The notes beneath the pieces were generated by a model. It was not told the origin of the DNA, did no database searches, and saw nothing but the letters and a program-made list of their open reading frames with translations. The position numbers and the translations under genes were made by a program. DNA of 17,099 bases from Linderina pennispora (taxonomy: Eukaryota; Kickxellomycota; Kickxellomycetes; Kickxellales; Kickxellaceae): the NCBI RefSeq assembly GCF_002104995.1, contig NW_024468450.1, positions 1-17,099 of the forward strand, given 5' to 3'. Shown here piece by piece: positions 1 through 10,700 of the stretch. Positions within the stretch are counted from its first letter, which is position 1, and each line of letters opens with the position of its first letter.

Positions 1-417
1 CGATGTATTGAGGATTTGGTCACTTTCTGGTTGGCGCCATGTCTAAAAGCCAAGGTATGGATTTACTAGAATTACTCTGCTCACGATGTGAGCTCAGCTT
101 CTAGCTAGCATGGTTTGACACATGGATAAAAGCATCACGGCGAACCGATCATTTGAACGTGTTGGACAACTGTTAGTACAATGGCGGTCTTGTTCATCTT
201 CTGTGACCCGACCCTTTGTAGCCTGACGAGTCCCGTCATAGAAGCACAGCTTAAAGGGCTGTCAGCGTTGATACAGTTTGTTGAATCGGCCCACATACAG
301 ACCAGGTTCGCTGTGGCCCAAATATAACCGCTTACATGTGTTCATAAAGCTATTTAGTCTATAAAAATAAACTCCGAACTATTGTATGCCTACTGGGCAA
401 GCTACATGGTCTCATTC

Positions 418-442
418 TATAGGATGGGCTTATAGGATGGGC
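418..442. repeat. Short tandem direct repeat, 12 bp twice
   Basis: The sequence TATAGGATGGGC occurs at 418-429 and again at 431-442 with one base between. It is a simple slippage-type duplication in intergenic DNA with no evident function. Confidence 0.6.
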
Positions 443-789
443 GCACGCCTTAGGCATAGTTTTACACAGCCCCTGCAGAAAATGCAACTGTAAATGGGGT
501 GCAACTTTGCAATTGCATATATATGCGCATGCTACCAGCACCACAATGCTACCGCTGCTGCTAGTATATATCCCGCTTCCACTAAATGTAGGCTAATGCT
601 GGATATCAAATCGATAAGCCAACGGTGTGTGTCGTGCTAGGTATGTTATGATAGCGAGCTCTTTTTAAATATAGCATAGCCCAGGCAATACGATAGGCTC
701 TTATCTGTAACCATGTGTTTATAGTATATCCAAAAGTAGGCATGTTGGATACTAGAATCTAGAGCCTGCATGAGGTCATTCCCATGCCG

Positions 790-798
790 TATAAAAAT
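790..798 (+). promoter_or_regulatory. TATA-like element upstream of the GrpB-family gene
   Basis: TATAAAAAT lies 145 bases before the preferred ATG at 935 and 79 bases before an upstream in-frame ATG at 869. The match is good and the place plausible for a fungal core promoter, but this is motif evidence only and AT-rich DNA yields such matches by chance. Confidence 0.3.
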
Positions 799-934
799 CA
801 TCTACTGCTCTTGAATACATTGCCGACGAGAATATAACAATCGATTCCCACGGCAGGCCAATCAAAGCATGAAAGTGTGCTGCTGCGGTCCTGGAATCAA
901 TCTTGCCTCTGCTTTCCATTTTTTGTTTAGCATC

Positions 935-1495
935 ATGACAAAAGACTACGAGGGCGACCCGTTGGTGGTTGTTGAATACGACCCAAAGTGGGCGGAGCAG
1001 TTTGCTGACGAAGCCCACCGCATTCGCGATGCAATCGGCTCCTACATCCTCGACGTCGAACACGTTGGCTCCACAGCATCCCGGGCCTTGCTGCCAAGCC
1101 CATCATTGATATCCAAGTTGTCGTCGCTGACTTCTCCCAGCTCGCCCAGTGCATTCCAGCTATGCAGCAGCTTGGGTATAGATACAAAGGTCTGTACGGT
1201 ATCGTGGGCCGCGAGTACTTTAAACGTCCTCTGTACCACGTGCACATGGTGCAGAAGGGCAATGGTGAATACACGAGAAAGAAGCTGTTCCTCCAGTATC
1301 TGAGGGACCATCCGGATGTGCTGGACGAATAACGCCAGGCTCAAGAAGCAGGTGGCAGCCAAGTACGGCGATAACAGAGAATTCCATCTGGCATACAATG
1401 CCGACAAGACGGACTTTATCATGGGCGTGCTGAGGAAGGCTGGATGGGATGTCGACGGCAGAAAATCCGACTATCTCGAGCATGACAGAACGTAG
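935..1495 (+). CDS. GrpB/UPF0157 family protein (nucleotidyltransferase-like fold), frame broken twice
   Basis: The family belongs to the nucleotidyltransferase-fold superfamily; its substrate is not established. Seen here: an early YDPKW motif, then EHVGSTAS followed by LAAKPIIDIQVVV (the family's conserved Gly-Ser and acidic strand), and a C-terminal helix region YLRDHPDVLDEYARLKKQ with a final KTDFI motif. Two breaks interrupt the frame: one base appears missing in the CCCGGG run near 1080-1084, and one extra A appears near 1330-1332, after DVLDE. Allowing for both, the product is 186 residues, normal for the family. The start at 935 puts the YDP motif at the usual distance from Met1; an in-frame ATG at 869 would add 22 residues lacking family similarity. 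The bases 912-930 resemble a 3' splice site (pyrimidine-rich, ending TTTAG), so a short upstream exon is possible. The breaks resemble those in the kinase gene and are probably sequence errors. Confidence 0.85.
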
Positions 1496-1782
1496 CGCTT
1501 TTCTCTTTCTCAAGCCGTGGCGAGCTGGCCGTGACACGAGTCACGACTCGGGGACAATGCCAGTGTCGTCATTTTTAAACTTTGACCTGCGGCATCCATG
1601 GTTGTACTCGGTGAAATATGCAAAGCTCTCCACTCTCACCCCCTCAGGGCAGTTTTTCCAGCATTCCCAAATTTGAACCACCATATCCTTATTATATTGT
1701 ACAGCCCGTTGGCAGTCTACTTACTGAACAACAGCAGCAGAAGCAACAGAAACCCGGCCAGAGAAGAAGAAAAAGAGGAACA
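1496..1782 (+). other. Intergenic region and probable 5' leader of the kinase gene
   Basis: This 287-base gap separates the GrpB stop from the preferred kinase start. It contains a CT-rich stretch (about 1624-1650), an AT-rich TATA-like patch (1689-1699) and a purine-rich CAA/GAA-type leader (about 1726-1780) ending just before the ATG. An in-frame ATG at 1618 has no stop between it and 1783, so part of this region could instead encode a 55-residue Pro/Gln/Arg-rich N-terminal extension. Confidence 0.5.
1689..1699 (+). promoter_or_regulatory. Possible TATA-like element of the kinase gene
   Basis: TTATTATATTG lies about 85-95 bases before the preferred ATG at 1783, a plausible distance for a fungal promoter. 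Support is weak because it is a short AT-rich motif with no partner element. If translation begins at 1618 instead, this is coding DNA and the call is wrong. Confidence 0.2.
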
Positions 1783-4700
1783 ATGAGCGCTGCAATTCAG
1801 GCTATTGGTGAGTATTCCTGGTCTCTGGGGGGTTCAGGTCCTGGCACGGTAGAGAAGAGCCTTTGGGGTCGATGTATGCTAATCATGTCTATGAATAACG
1901 ATATAGGCGAGACTCTCGCTAGGCTTGATGACGGCGACTTTGCCGCGTCTCTCGAGGTGGTCGACAGCTATCTGACCACCTCGAACGACGAGGATATTGC
2001 CGTGAGCCATAGCCGGGGTGTGGCCATCGAGCAGGCTGCCCGCCAGCAGTCTGGATACGACACCGGCGATATTAGCAGCTCGGGCGAATTTGCCAGCTTC
2101 CGGGACGCTAGCAGCTCCCCGGCATGGTTCAGCATCCGTCTGCCCAAGACATCCTCGAACCGCCAAAGTGTGAGTTCAGCAACCGAGGCATTTTCCGATA
2201 CCAGTGTGATGCAGAGCCTGCGCCGAATGGTGCAGCGCGAGGAGGCGTGGCAGCAAACCAAGGCCACGTACGAAAATCACTTGTCGCAGATGGCACTGCA
2301 CCTTCAACAGCAGTCGCTAGCGTTCAAGTCAGCCCAGGCCAAACTCCAAATCGCTGGGGGCTGCACCTGACCCCGTTATCGATCAGTATGCATCAAACGG
2401 GACGTTCCCCGTGTCCACTGGCGCCGAGCTGCAGCCAGACGAGTCCATTGGCGGGCCGACCACCGAGAGCAACTACAACAGCTGGTGGGCAACGTTCCTG
2501 CCGGCTGCCACCGGCTGCCAGCACGTACCTCTGGTAGTCTGCCCAACAGCCCGATGGTCAGCGCCTCGCTGAATGGGTATGCGACAGTGGCAGGCACCGG
2601 CGAGCTTGTGTGTCTCGAGTGCATCCAGGCGTGCGAGCGCGTTGCCGATGCTGTGCTGCACGGCGACTTCAATGCCCGGGTTAGGTGCACGCGCTGCCAC
2701 AGCATTGACGGTGCTGGCGAGAAGGAGTGGCCACTGACCAAGCCCACAGGCGCTGCTGGTCACGTATCGGCCCCCTCCAGCCAGCTGACAGGAACTCCGA
2801 TGATTAGCCACCCAGTTACGCATACCCAGAAGCTGGCGAACCGTGTCAACCGCATGGCCTCGCTGCTGTCCTTTGTCACCCATGAAATCGTCGGCGTGGC
2901 ACGCAACGACGGCATTCGTGGCATTCTCGGCACCCAGGGCAACATTGATGGACTGAACGGGACTTTGGCTTGAGCTTATGAACGAGGTCAACACGATGAC
3001 ACGGATCCACACGGAGCAGGTGCGCAACATTGCGCACGTCTGCAACTCTGTGGCCAACGGTGACTTGTCCGAGAAGGTCTCGATTGACGTCAACGGTGAA
3101 ATGGCTGAACTCAAGGACACGATCAACAGCATGGTGGACCAGCTCAGTGCCTTCTCGTTTGAGGTCACCCGCGTCTCGCATGCCGTCGGCACCGAAGGCA
3201 CGCTGGGCGTCACTGCCGAGGTCCCCGACGTCAACGGTGTCTGGAAGCTGCTTACGGATAATGTCAACAGCATGGCCAGCAATCTGACCAACCAGGTGCG
3301 CGATATCTCGAATGTCTGCAAGGCCGTGGCGGCCGGTGACCTGACGCGCACGGTGCAGGTCGAGGCACGCGGCGAAATGCTTGAGCTCAAGGATACAATC
3401 AACACGATGGTTACCAGACTCGACCATATGGCGGTGGAGCTGACCCGCGTGGCTGTCCAGGTTGGCATTGACGGCATGCTGGAGGACAGGCAAACTGGTT
3501 TGAGCTCGACGGCACCTGGAAGGATCTAACGGACAACGTTAACCGTATGGCGGATAACCTGACACAGCAGGTACGCGATATTACGAGAGTCACCCAGGCT
3601 GTGGCCCGCGGTGACCTGACACGCAAGGTCGAGGTGCCGCTTAACGGTGAAATGGCAGAGTTGAAGACGACTATTAACGAAATGGTGGACAGGCTCAACA
3701 CTTTTGCATTTGAGGTCTCGCGTGTGGCCAAGGAGGTCGGTACTGATGGGCAGCTCGGTGGCCAGGCAAATGTCCCTGATGTCGATGGCACCTGGAAGGT
3801 TCTGACTGACAACGTGAACACAATGGCGGACAACCTGACCAACCAAGTTCGCGATATTGCGAATGTGACCAAGGCCATTTCAGCTGGCGATCTGACGCGC
3901 AAGGTGCAGGTGCCGCTGAACGGCGAGATGGATGAGCTCAAGATCACTATCAACACCATGGTGGACCAGCTCAACACTTTTGCGTTTGAGGTCTCGCGCG
4001 TGGCCAAGGAGGTCGGTACCGACGGTAAGCTTGGCGGGCAAGCCAATGTTGAGGGTGTTGGCGGCACTTGGAAGGACCTGACTGACAATGTCAACAAGAT
4101 GGCGGACAATCTGACCAACCAGGTCCGAGACATTGCTGACGTTACCAAGGCTGTTGCCGCCGGCGAGCTATCGCGCAAGGTCATGGTTCCACTGAATGGC
4201 GAGATGGGTGAGCTCAAGGACACAATCAACCAGATGGTGGACCAGCTCAGCCACTTTGCCGACGAGGTCACCACGGTCGCCATCGAGGTCGGTCTGGAGG
4301 GCCGTTTGGGTGCACAGGCGCGTGTCGTCGGCGTGCAAGGCGTGTGGATGGACCTGACGCACAATGTCAACAAGATGGCGTATAATATCACAAGGCAAGT
4401 GCGCAACATTGCTGAGGTCACCCGGGCCGTTGCCAAGGGCGATCTGGGCAAGCAGGTCGACATCCCGTGCAAGGGTGAGATGGAGTTTTTGAAAACTACT
4501 ATCAACGACATGGTTGCCCGACTAAAGACGTTCTCCAGCGAGGTCTCGCGTGTCGCCAAGGAGGTTGGAACTGACGGCAAGCTGGGCGCCCAGGCATCAG
4601 TGCCTGATGTGGAGGGCACATGGAAGTACTTGACGGAAAACGTCAACAAGATGGCCGACAACTTGGACTAACCAGGTTCGGGACATTGCGACGGTGACCA

Positions 4701-7700
4701 AGGCCATTTCAGCTGGCGATCTGACGCGCAAGGTGCAGGTGCCGCTGAACGGCGAGATGGATGAGCTCAAGATCACTATCAACACCATGGTGGATCAGCT
4801 CAATACCTTTGCCAAAGAGGTCTCGCGTGTCGCCAAGGAGGTCGGAAACTGATGGACAGCTCGGCGGCCAAGCAAACGTCGAGGGTGTTGACGGCACCTG
4901 GAAGGTTCTGACGGACAACGTCAACAACATGGCCACCAACTTGACCAACCAGGTTCGAGACATTGCCACAGTTACGAAGGCAATCTCAGCCGGAGATTTG
5001 ACGCGCAAGGTTGAAATTCCGCTGAACGGCGAGATGGGTGAATTGAAGGACACTATCAACACCATGGTTGGGCAGCTGAAGACGTTCGCGTCAGAGGTAT
5101 CTCGTGTTGCCAAGGAGGTCGGCACGGATGGCAAACTCGGCGGCCAGGCATATGTGCCCAATGTCGACGGCACTTGGAAGGACCTGACCGACAATGTGAA
5201 CAAGATGGCTGACAACCTGACGATTCAGGTGCGCAACATCGCTGAGGTCACCAAGGCAGTCGCAGCAGGGCGAAATGTCCAAGCGCATCACAGTGACTTT
5301 GAATGGTGAGATGGGGGAGCTCAAGACCACTATCAACGCCATGGTCAACCAGGTCAGCCAGTTTGCCGCGGAGCTTGCCAAGGTCGCGCACGAGGTCCGG
5401 CACCGAGGGCCAATTGGGAGCACACGCCGACATGAGCGGGGTTGATGGTGTCTGGAAAACGCTCACAGACAATGTCAACAACATGGCCGACAATATTACC
5501 AATCAGGTGCGCAACATCGCCGAGGTCACCAAGGCCGTCGCTGAGGGCGATCTGTCCAAGGAGGTCACTGTCCCGCTAAAGGGTGAGATGGGCGACCTGA
5601 AGACCACTATCAACGACATGGTTGCTCGGCTGAAAACGTTCTCCAGCGAGGTGTCGCGTGTTGCCAAAGAGGTCGGGACTGACGGCAAGCTGGGCGCACA
5701 GGCGACAGTGCCTGATGTCGAGGGTACATGGAAGGACTTGACCGACAATGTCAACAACATGGCGACTAATCTGACGAACCAGGTACGCGACATTGCGACG
5801 GTGACAAAAGCGATCTCGGCCGGCGATTTGACGCGCAAGGTTGAGGTGCCGCTGAACGGTGAGATGGGTGAGCTCAAGATCACTATCAACACCATGGTCG
5901 ATCAGCTCAACACATTCGCAGACGAAGTATCCCGTGTGGCCAAGGAGGTCGGAACCGATGGCAAGCTTGGCGGTCAAGCTAACGTCGAAGGTGTTGATGG
6001 TACGTGGAAGGTTTTGACTGACAACGTCAACAACATGGCCACCAATCTGACGAACCAGGTCCGAGACATCGCCAATGTCACCAAGGCAATCTCAGCCGGC
6101 AACCTTAATCTCAAGGTCGAGGTACCGCTGAACGGCGAGATGGGCGACCTGAAGGGCACCATCAACACCATGGTGGACCAGCTCAACACGTTCGCCGCCG
6201 AAGTGTCGCGTGTGGCCAAGGAGGTCGGAACTGATGGTCAGCTAGGTGGACAAGCCAACGTCCCAAATGTCGATGGGACCTGGAAGGACCTTACTGACAA
6301 CGTGAACACCATGGCCGATAACCTGACTAACCAGGTGCGGACAATCAGCAACGTCACTAAGGCTGTTGCGCTTGGCGATCTGACACAGAAGATCAAGGTC
6401 GATGCGCTCGGAGAGATGGGCGACCTGAAGACCACAATCAACGACATGGTGGACCGATTGAACACGTTTGCAGATGAGGTGTCGCGTGTGGCCAAGGAGG
6501 TCGGCACAGACGGCAAGCTTGGCGGTCAAGCCAATGTTGAGGGTGTTGATGGAACTTGGAAGTCGCTGACTAACAACGTCAACCGGATGGGTGACAACTT
6601 GACCAACCAGGTCCGAGACATCGCTAATGTCACCAAAGCTATCTCTGCTGGTGACCTGACGCGCAAGGTCCAGGTGCCGCTGAACGGTGAGATGGGTGAG
6701 CTCAAGTCGACCATCAACACCATGGTGGACCAGCTGAGCACGTTCGCTGCTGAGGTGTCGCGTGTGGCCAAGGAGGTCGGAACTGATGGGCAGCTTGGTG
6801 GCCAGGCAAACGTCGAGGGCGTTGATGGGACCTGGAAGTCGCTCACTGACAATGTCAACAAGATGGCCGACAACTTGACTAACCAGGGTGCGCGACATTG
6901 CCAATGTCACCAAGGCGATTTCAGCAGGCGACCTGACGCGCAAGGTCGAGGTGCCGCTGAATGGCGAGATGGGTGAGCTCAAGCAGACCATCAACACGAT
7001 GGTGGACCAGCTCAACACATTCGCCTTCGAGGTGTCGCGTGTTGCCAAGGAGGTCGGAACCGATGGTCAGCTAGGTGGACAAGCCAACGTCCCGAATGTC
7101 GATGGTACCTGGAAGGACCTTACTGACAACGTGAACACCATGGCCGACAACCTGACCAACCAGGTCCGAGACATTGCAATGGTCACTACGGCCATTTCAG
7201 CAGGCAACTTGAACCTCAAGGTCGAGGTGCCGCTAAATGGCGAGATGGGTGAGCTCAAGTCGACCATCAACACCATGGTGGACCAGCTGAGCACGTTCGC
7301 TGCTGAGGTGTCGCGTGTGGCCAAGGAGGTCGGAACCGATGGTCAGCTCGGCGGACAGGCCAATGTCGAAGGTGTTGATGGGACCTGGAAGTCGCTCACT
7401 GACAATGTCAACAAGATGGCCGACAACTTGACTAACCAGGTGCGCGACATTGCCAATGTCACCAAGGCGATTTCAGCAGGCGACCCTGACGCGCAAGGTC
7501 GAGGTGCCGCTGAATGGCGAGATGGGTGAGCTCAAGCAGACCATCAACACGATGGTGGACCAGCTCAACACATTCGCCTTCGAGGTGTCGCGTGTTGCCA
7601 AGGAGGTTGGTACCGATGGACAGCTAGGCGGCCAAGCCAACGTCCCGAATGTCGATGGCACTTGGAAGGACCTTACTGACAACGTGAACACCATGGCCGA

Positions 7701-10700
7701 CAACCTGACCAACCAAGTACGCTCGATTAGCAAGGTTACCACCGCGATTGCCGAGGGTGACTTGAGCAAAAAGATCGACATTGTTGTCAACGGCGAAATG
7801 GGCGAGCTCACAAATACTATCAACGAGATGGTCGACAAGCTCCGCGGGATTGTATCGGAGCTGTCGAGTGTTGCACTCCAGGTCGGCACCGACGGCCAAC
7901 TTGGTGGTCAGGCTCACTTGAAGAACATTAGCGGCAACTGGAAGGACTTGACCGATAACGTCAACAAGATGGCATACAACCTGACTAATCAAGTCAGAGA
8001 CATCGCAACGGTCACTAAGGCTATCTCTGCTGGTGACCTGACGCGCAAGGTCCAGGTGCCGCTGAATGGTGAGATGGGTGAGCTCAAGTCGACCATCAAC
8101 ACCATGGTGGACCAGCTGAGCACGTTCGCTGCTGAGGTGTCGCGTGTGGCCAAGGAGGTCGGAACCGATGGTCAGCTCGGCGGACAGGCCAATGTCGAAG
8201 GTGTTGATGGGACCTGGAAGTCGCTCACTGACAATGTCAACAAGATGGCCGACAACTTGACTAACCAGGTGCGCGACATTGCCAATGTCACCAAGGCGAT
8301 TTCAGCGGGTAACCTGAACATGAAGGTCGAGGTGCCACTCAATGGCGAGATGGGCGACCTGAAGGGCACGATCAACACCATGGTGGACCAGCTCAACACG
8401 TTTGCGGATGAGGTTACACGAGTCGCTAAGGAAGTGGGTACTGAAGGCAAACTTGGCGGCCAAGCCAATGTCGATGGCGTTGATGGCACTTGGAAGGATC
8501 TGACCAACAACGTGAACACCATGGCCAGCAACCTGACGACCCAGGTCCGATCCATCAGCGAAGTCACCAAGGCTGTCGCACACGGCGATTTGACGCAGAA
8601 AATTGAAGTCGACGTCGAGGGTGAAATGCTGGACCTTAAGACCACTATAAACGAGATGGTTGACCAGCTCAATATCTTCGCCGATGAGGTCTCACGAGTC
8701 GCACTAGAGGTCGGCATCAACGGCAAGCTTGGCGGCCAGGCATTTGTTCCTAACGTCGACGGCGTGTGGAAGAAGGTCACGGACAACGTCAATACCATGG
8801 CCAATAACCTCACGTTCCAGGTTCGGTCTATCGGAAATGTGACCACCGCTGTTGCGCGCGGCGATCTAACCAAGGTCATTGCCGTGGATGCGCGTGGCGA
8901 GATGGGCACGTTGAAGACGACAATGAACGGGATGGTGTCCCAGCTGCGTATCTTTGCTGGGGAGGTGTCGCGTGTGGCCAAGGAAGTCGGTACCGATGGC
9001 CAGCTGGGCGGACAAGCCAACGTCCCGAATGTCGACGGTACCTGGAAGGAGCTCACCGATAATGTCAACACCATGGCTGACAACCTGACTAACCAGGTGC
9101 GGACAATCAGCAACGTCACTAAGGCTGTTGCGCTTGGCGATCTGACACAGAAGATCAAGGTCGATGCGCTCGGAGAGATGGGCGACCTGAAGACCACAAT
9201 CAACGACATGGTGGACCGATTGAACACGTTTGCAGATGAGGTGTCGCGTGTGGCCAAGGAGGTCGGCACAGACGGCAAGCTTGGCGGTCAAGCGAACGTA
9301 CCAAACGTGGGCGGTACATGGAAGGGACTGACAGACAATGTCAACACCATGGCTAACAATTTGACAAACCAGGTGCGCGACATTGCCAATGTCACCAAAG
9401 CTATCTCTGCTGGTGATCTGACGCGCAAGGTTGAGATTCCACTGAACGGCGAGATGGCGGAGTTGAAAGACACCATCAACACCATGGTGGACCAGCTCAG
9501 TACGTTTGCTGACGAGGTGTCGCGTGTGGCCAAGGAGGTCGGTACCGATGGCAAGCTCGGCGGGCAGGCCAATGTCCCAAATGTCGACGGCACCTGGAAG
9601 GGGCTGACAGATAATGTCAACAAGATGGCGGACAACCTGACGAATCAGGTCCGAGACATCGCCAATGTCACCAAGGCAATCTCAGCTGGCAACCTTAATC
9701 TCAAGGTCGAGGTGCCGCTGAACGGCGAGATGGGCGACCTGAAGGGCACGATCAACACCATGGTGGACCAGCTCAACACGTTCGCCGCCGAAGTGTCGCG
9801 TGTGGCCAAGGAGGTCGGTACCGATGGCAAACTCGGCGGACAGGCCAACGTCGAGGGCGTTGATGGGACCTGGAAGTCGCTCACAGACAACGTCAACAAG
9901 ATGGCAGACAACCTGACCAACCAGGTGCGCTCTATCAGCGAGGTCACAAAAGGCCGTTGCGCTCGGCGATCTGACGCAGAAGATCAATGTCGATGCGCTT
10001 GGAGAGATGGGCGACCTGAAGACAACTATCAACGAGATGGTGGACCAGCTGAATGTATTTGCTGATGAGGTGTCGCGTGTTGCCAAGGAGGTTGGTACTG
10101 ATGGGCAGCTTGGTGGCCAGGCAATCGTTCCCAATGTTGATGGTACCTGGAAGGATCTGACATTTAATGTCAACAAGATGGCAGACAAGTTGACCAACCA
10201 GGTCCGCGACATTGCCAATGTCACCAAGGGCTATTTCAGCAGGCGACTTGACGCGTAAGGTCGAGGTGCCGCTCAATGGCGAGATGGGCGAACTCAAAAA
10301 CACGATCAACACCAATGGTGGACCAACTCAACACATTTGCAGCCGAAGTATCCCGAGTTGCCAAGGAGGTCGGAACCGATGGTCAACTTGGCGGACAGGC
10401 CAACGTCCCGAATGTCGATGGCACTTGGAAGGACTTGACGGACAACGTCAACAACATGGCCACCAATCTGACCAACCAAGTCCGTGATATCGCCAATGTC
10501 ACCAAGGCAATCTCAGCCGGCAACCTTAATCTCAAGGTCGAGGTGCCGCTGAACGGCGAGATGGGCGACCTGAAGGGCACGATCAACACCATGGTGGACC
10601 AGCTCAACACGTTCGCCGCCGAAGTGTCGCGTGTGGCCAAGGAGGTCGGAACTGATGGTCAGCTAGGTGGACAAGCCAACGTCCCAAATGTCGACGGTAC

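Larger units (their letters stand above)
1..868. other. AT-rich intergenic region, no supported gene
   Basis: I see no gene here. Reading frames on both strands are short, lack fungal coding texture and resemble no family I know; the longest candidate is 61 codons on the minus strand at 359-544. No tRNA or rRNA sequence was recognised. Minor structure includes a 12-bp direct repeat (TATAGGATGGGC at 418-429 and 431-442) and a 12-bp AT-rich palindrome at 515-526. The base composition contrasts clearly with the GC-rich coding DNA to the right. An upstream non-coding exon of the GrpB gene could lie here, but I cannot place it. Confidence 0.6.

Noticed and set aside
515-526. 12-bp AT-rich palindrome as a regulatory site
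   Set aside because: Short alternating purine-pyrimidine palindromes are common by chance in AT-rich intergenic DNA and nothing nearby supports a function.
359-544. Short minus-strand ORF of 61 codons in the AT-rich left region
   Set aside because: No recognisable motif, includes a simple tandem repeat, and its length is expected by chance.
776-1422. Minus-strand ORFs overlapping the GrpB-family gene
   Set aside because: They are antisense to a recognised coding sequence and show no family similarity.
2686-2700. Cytochrome c haem-attachment motif (CxxCH)
   Set aside because: It lies in a soluble kinase N-terminus without signal peptide or cytochrome features; a metal or structural role, or chance, is more likely.
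3411-4661. Long minus-strand open frame (about 416 codons), with similar ones at 8172-9278 and elsewhere across the array
   Set aside because: These are the antisense of the HAMP repeats. The repeat keeps the same antisense frame free of stops in every copy, giving a Ser/Thr/Pro-rich repetitive translation with no family resemblance.
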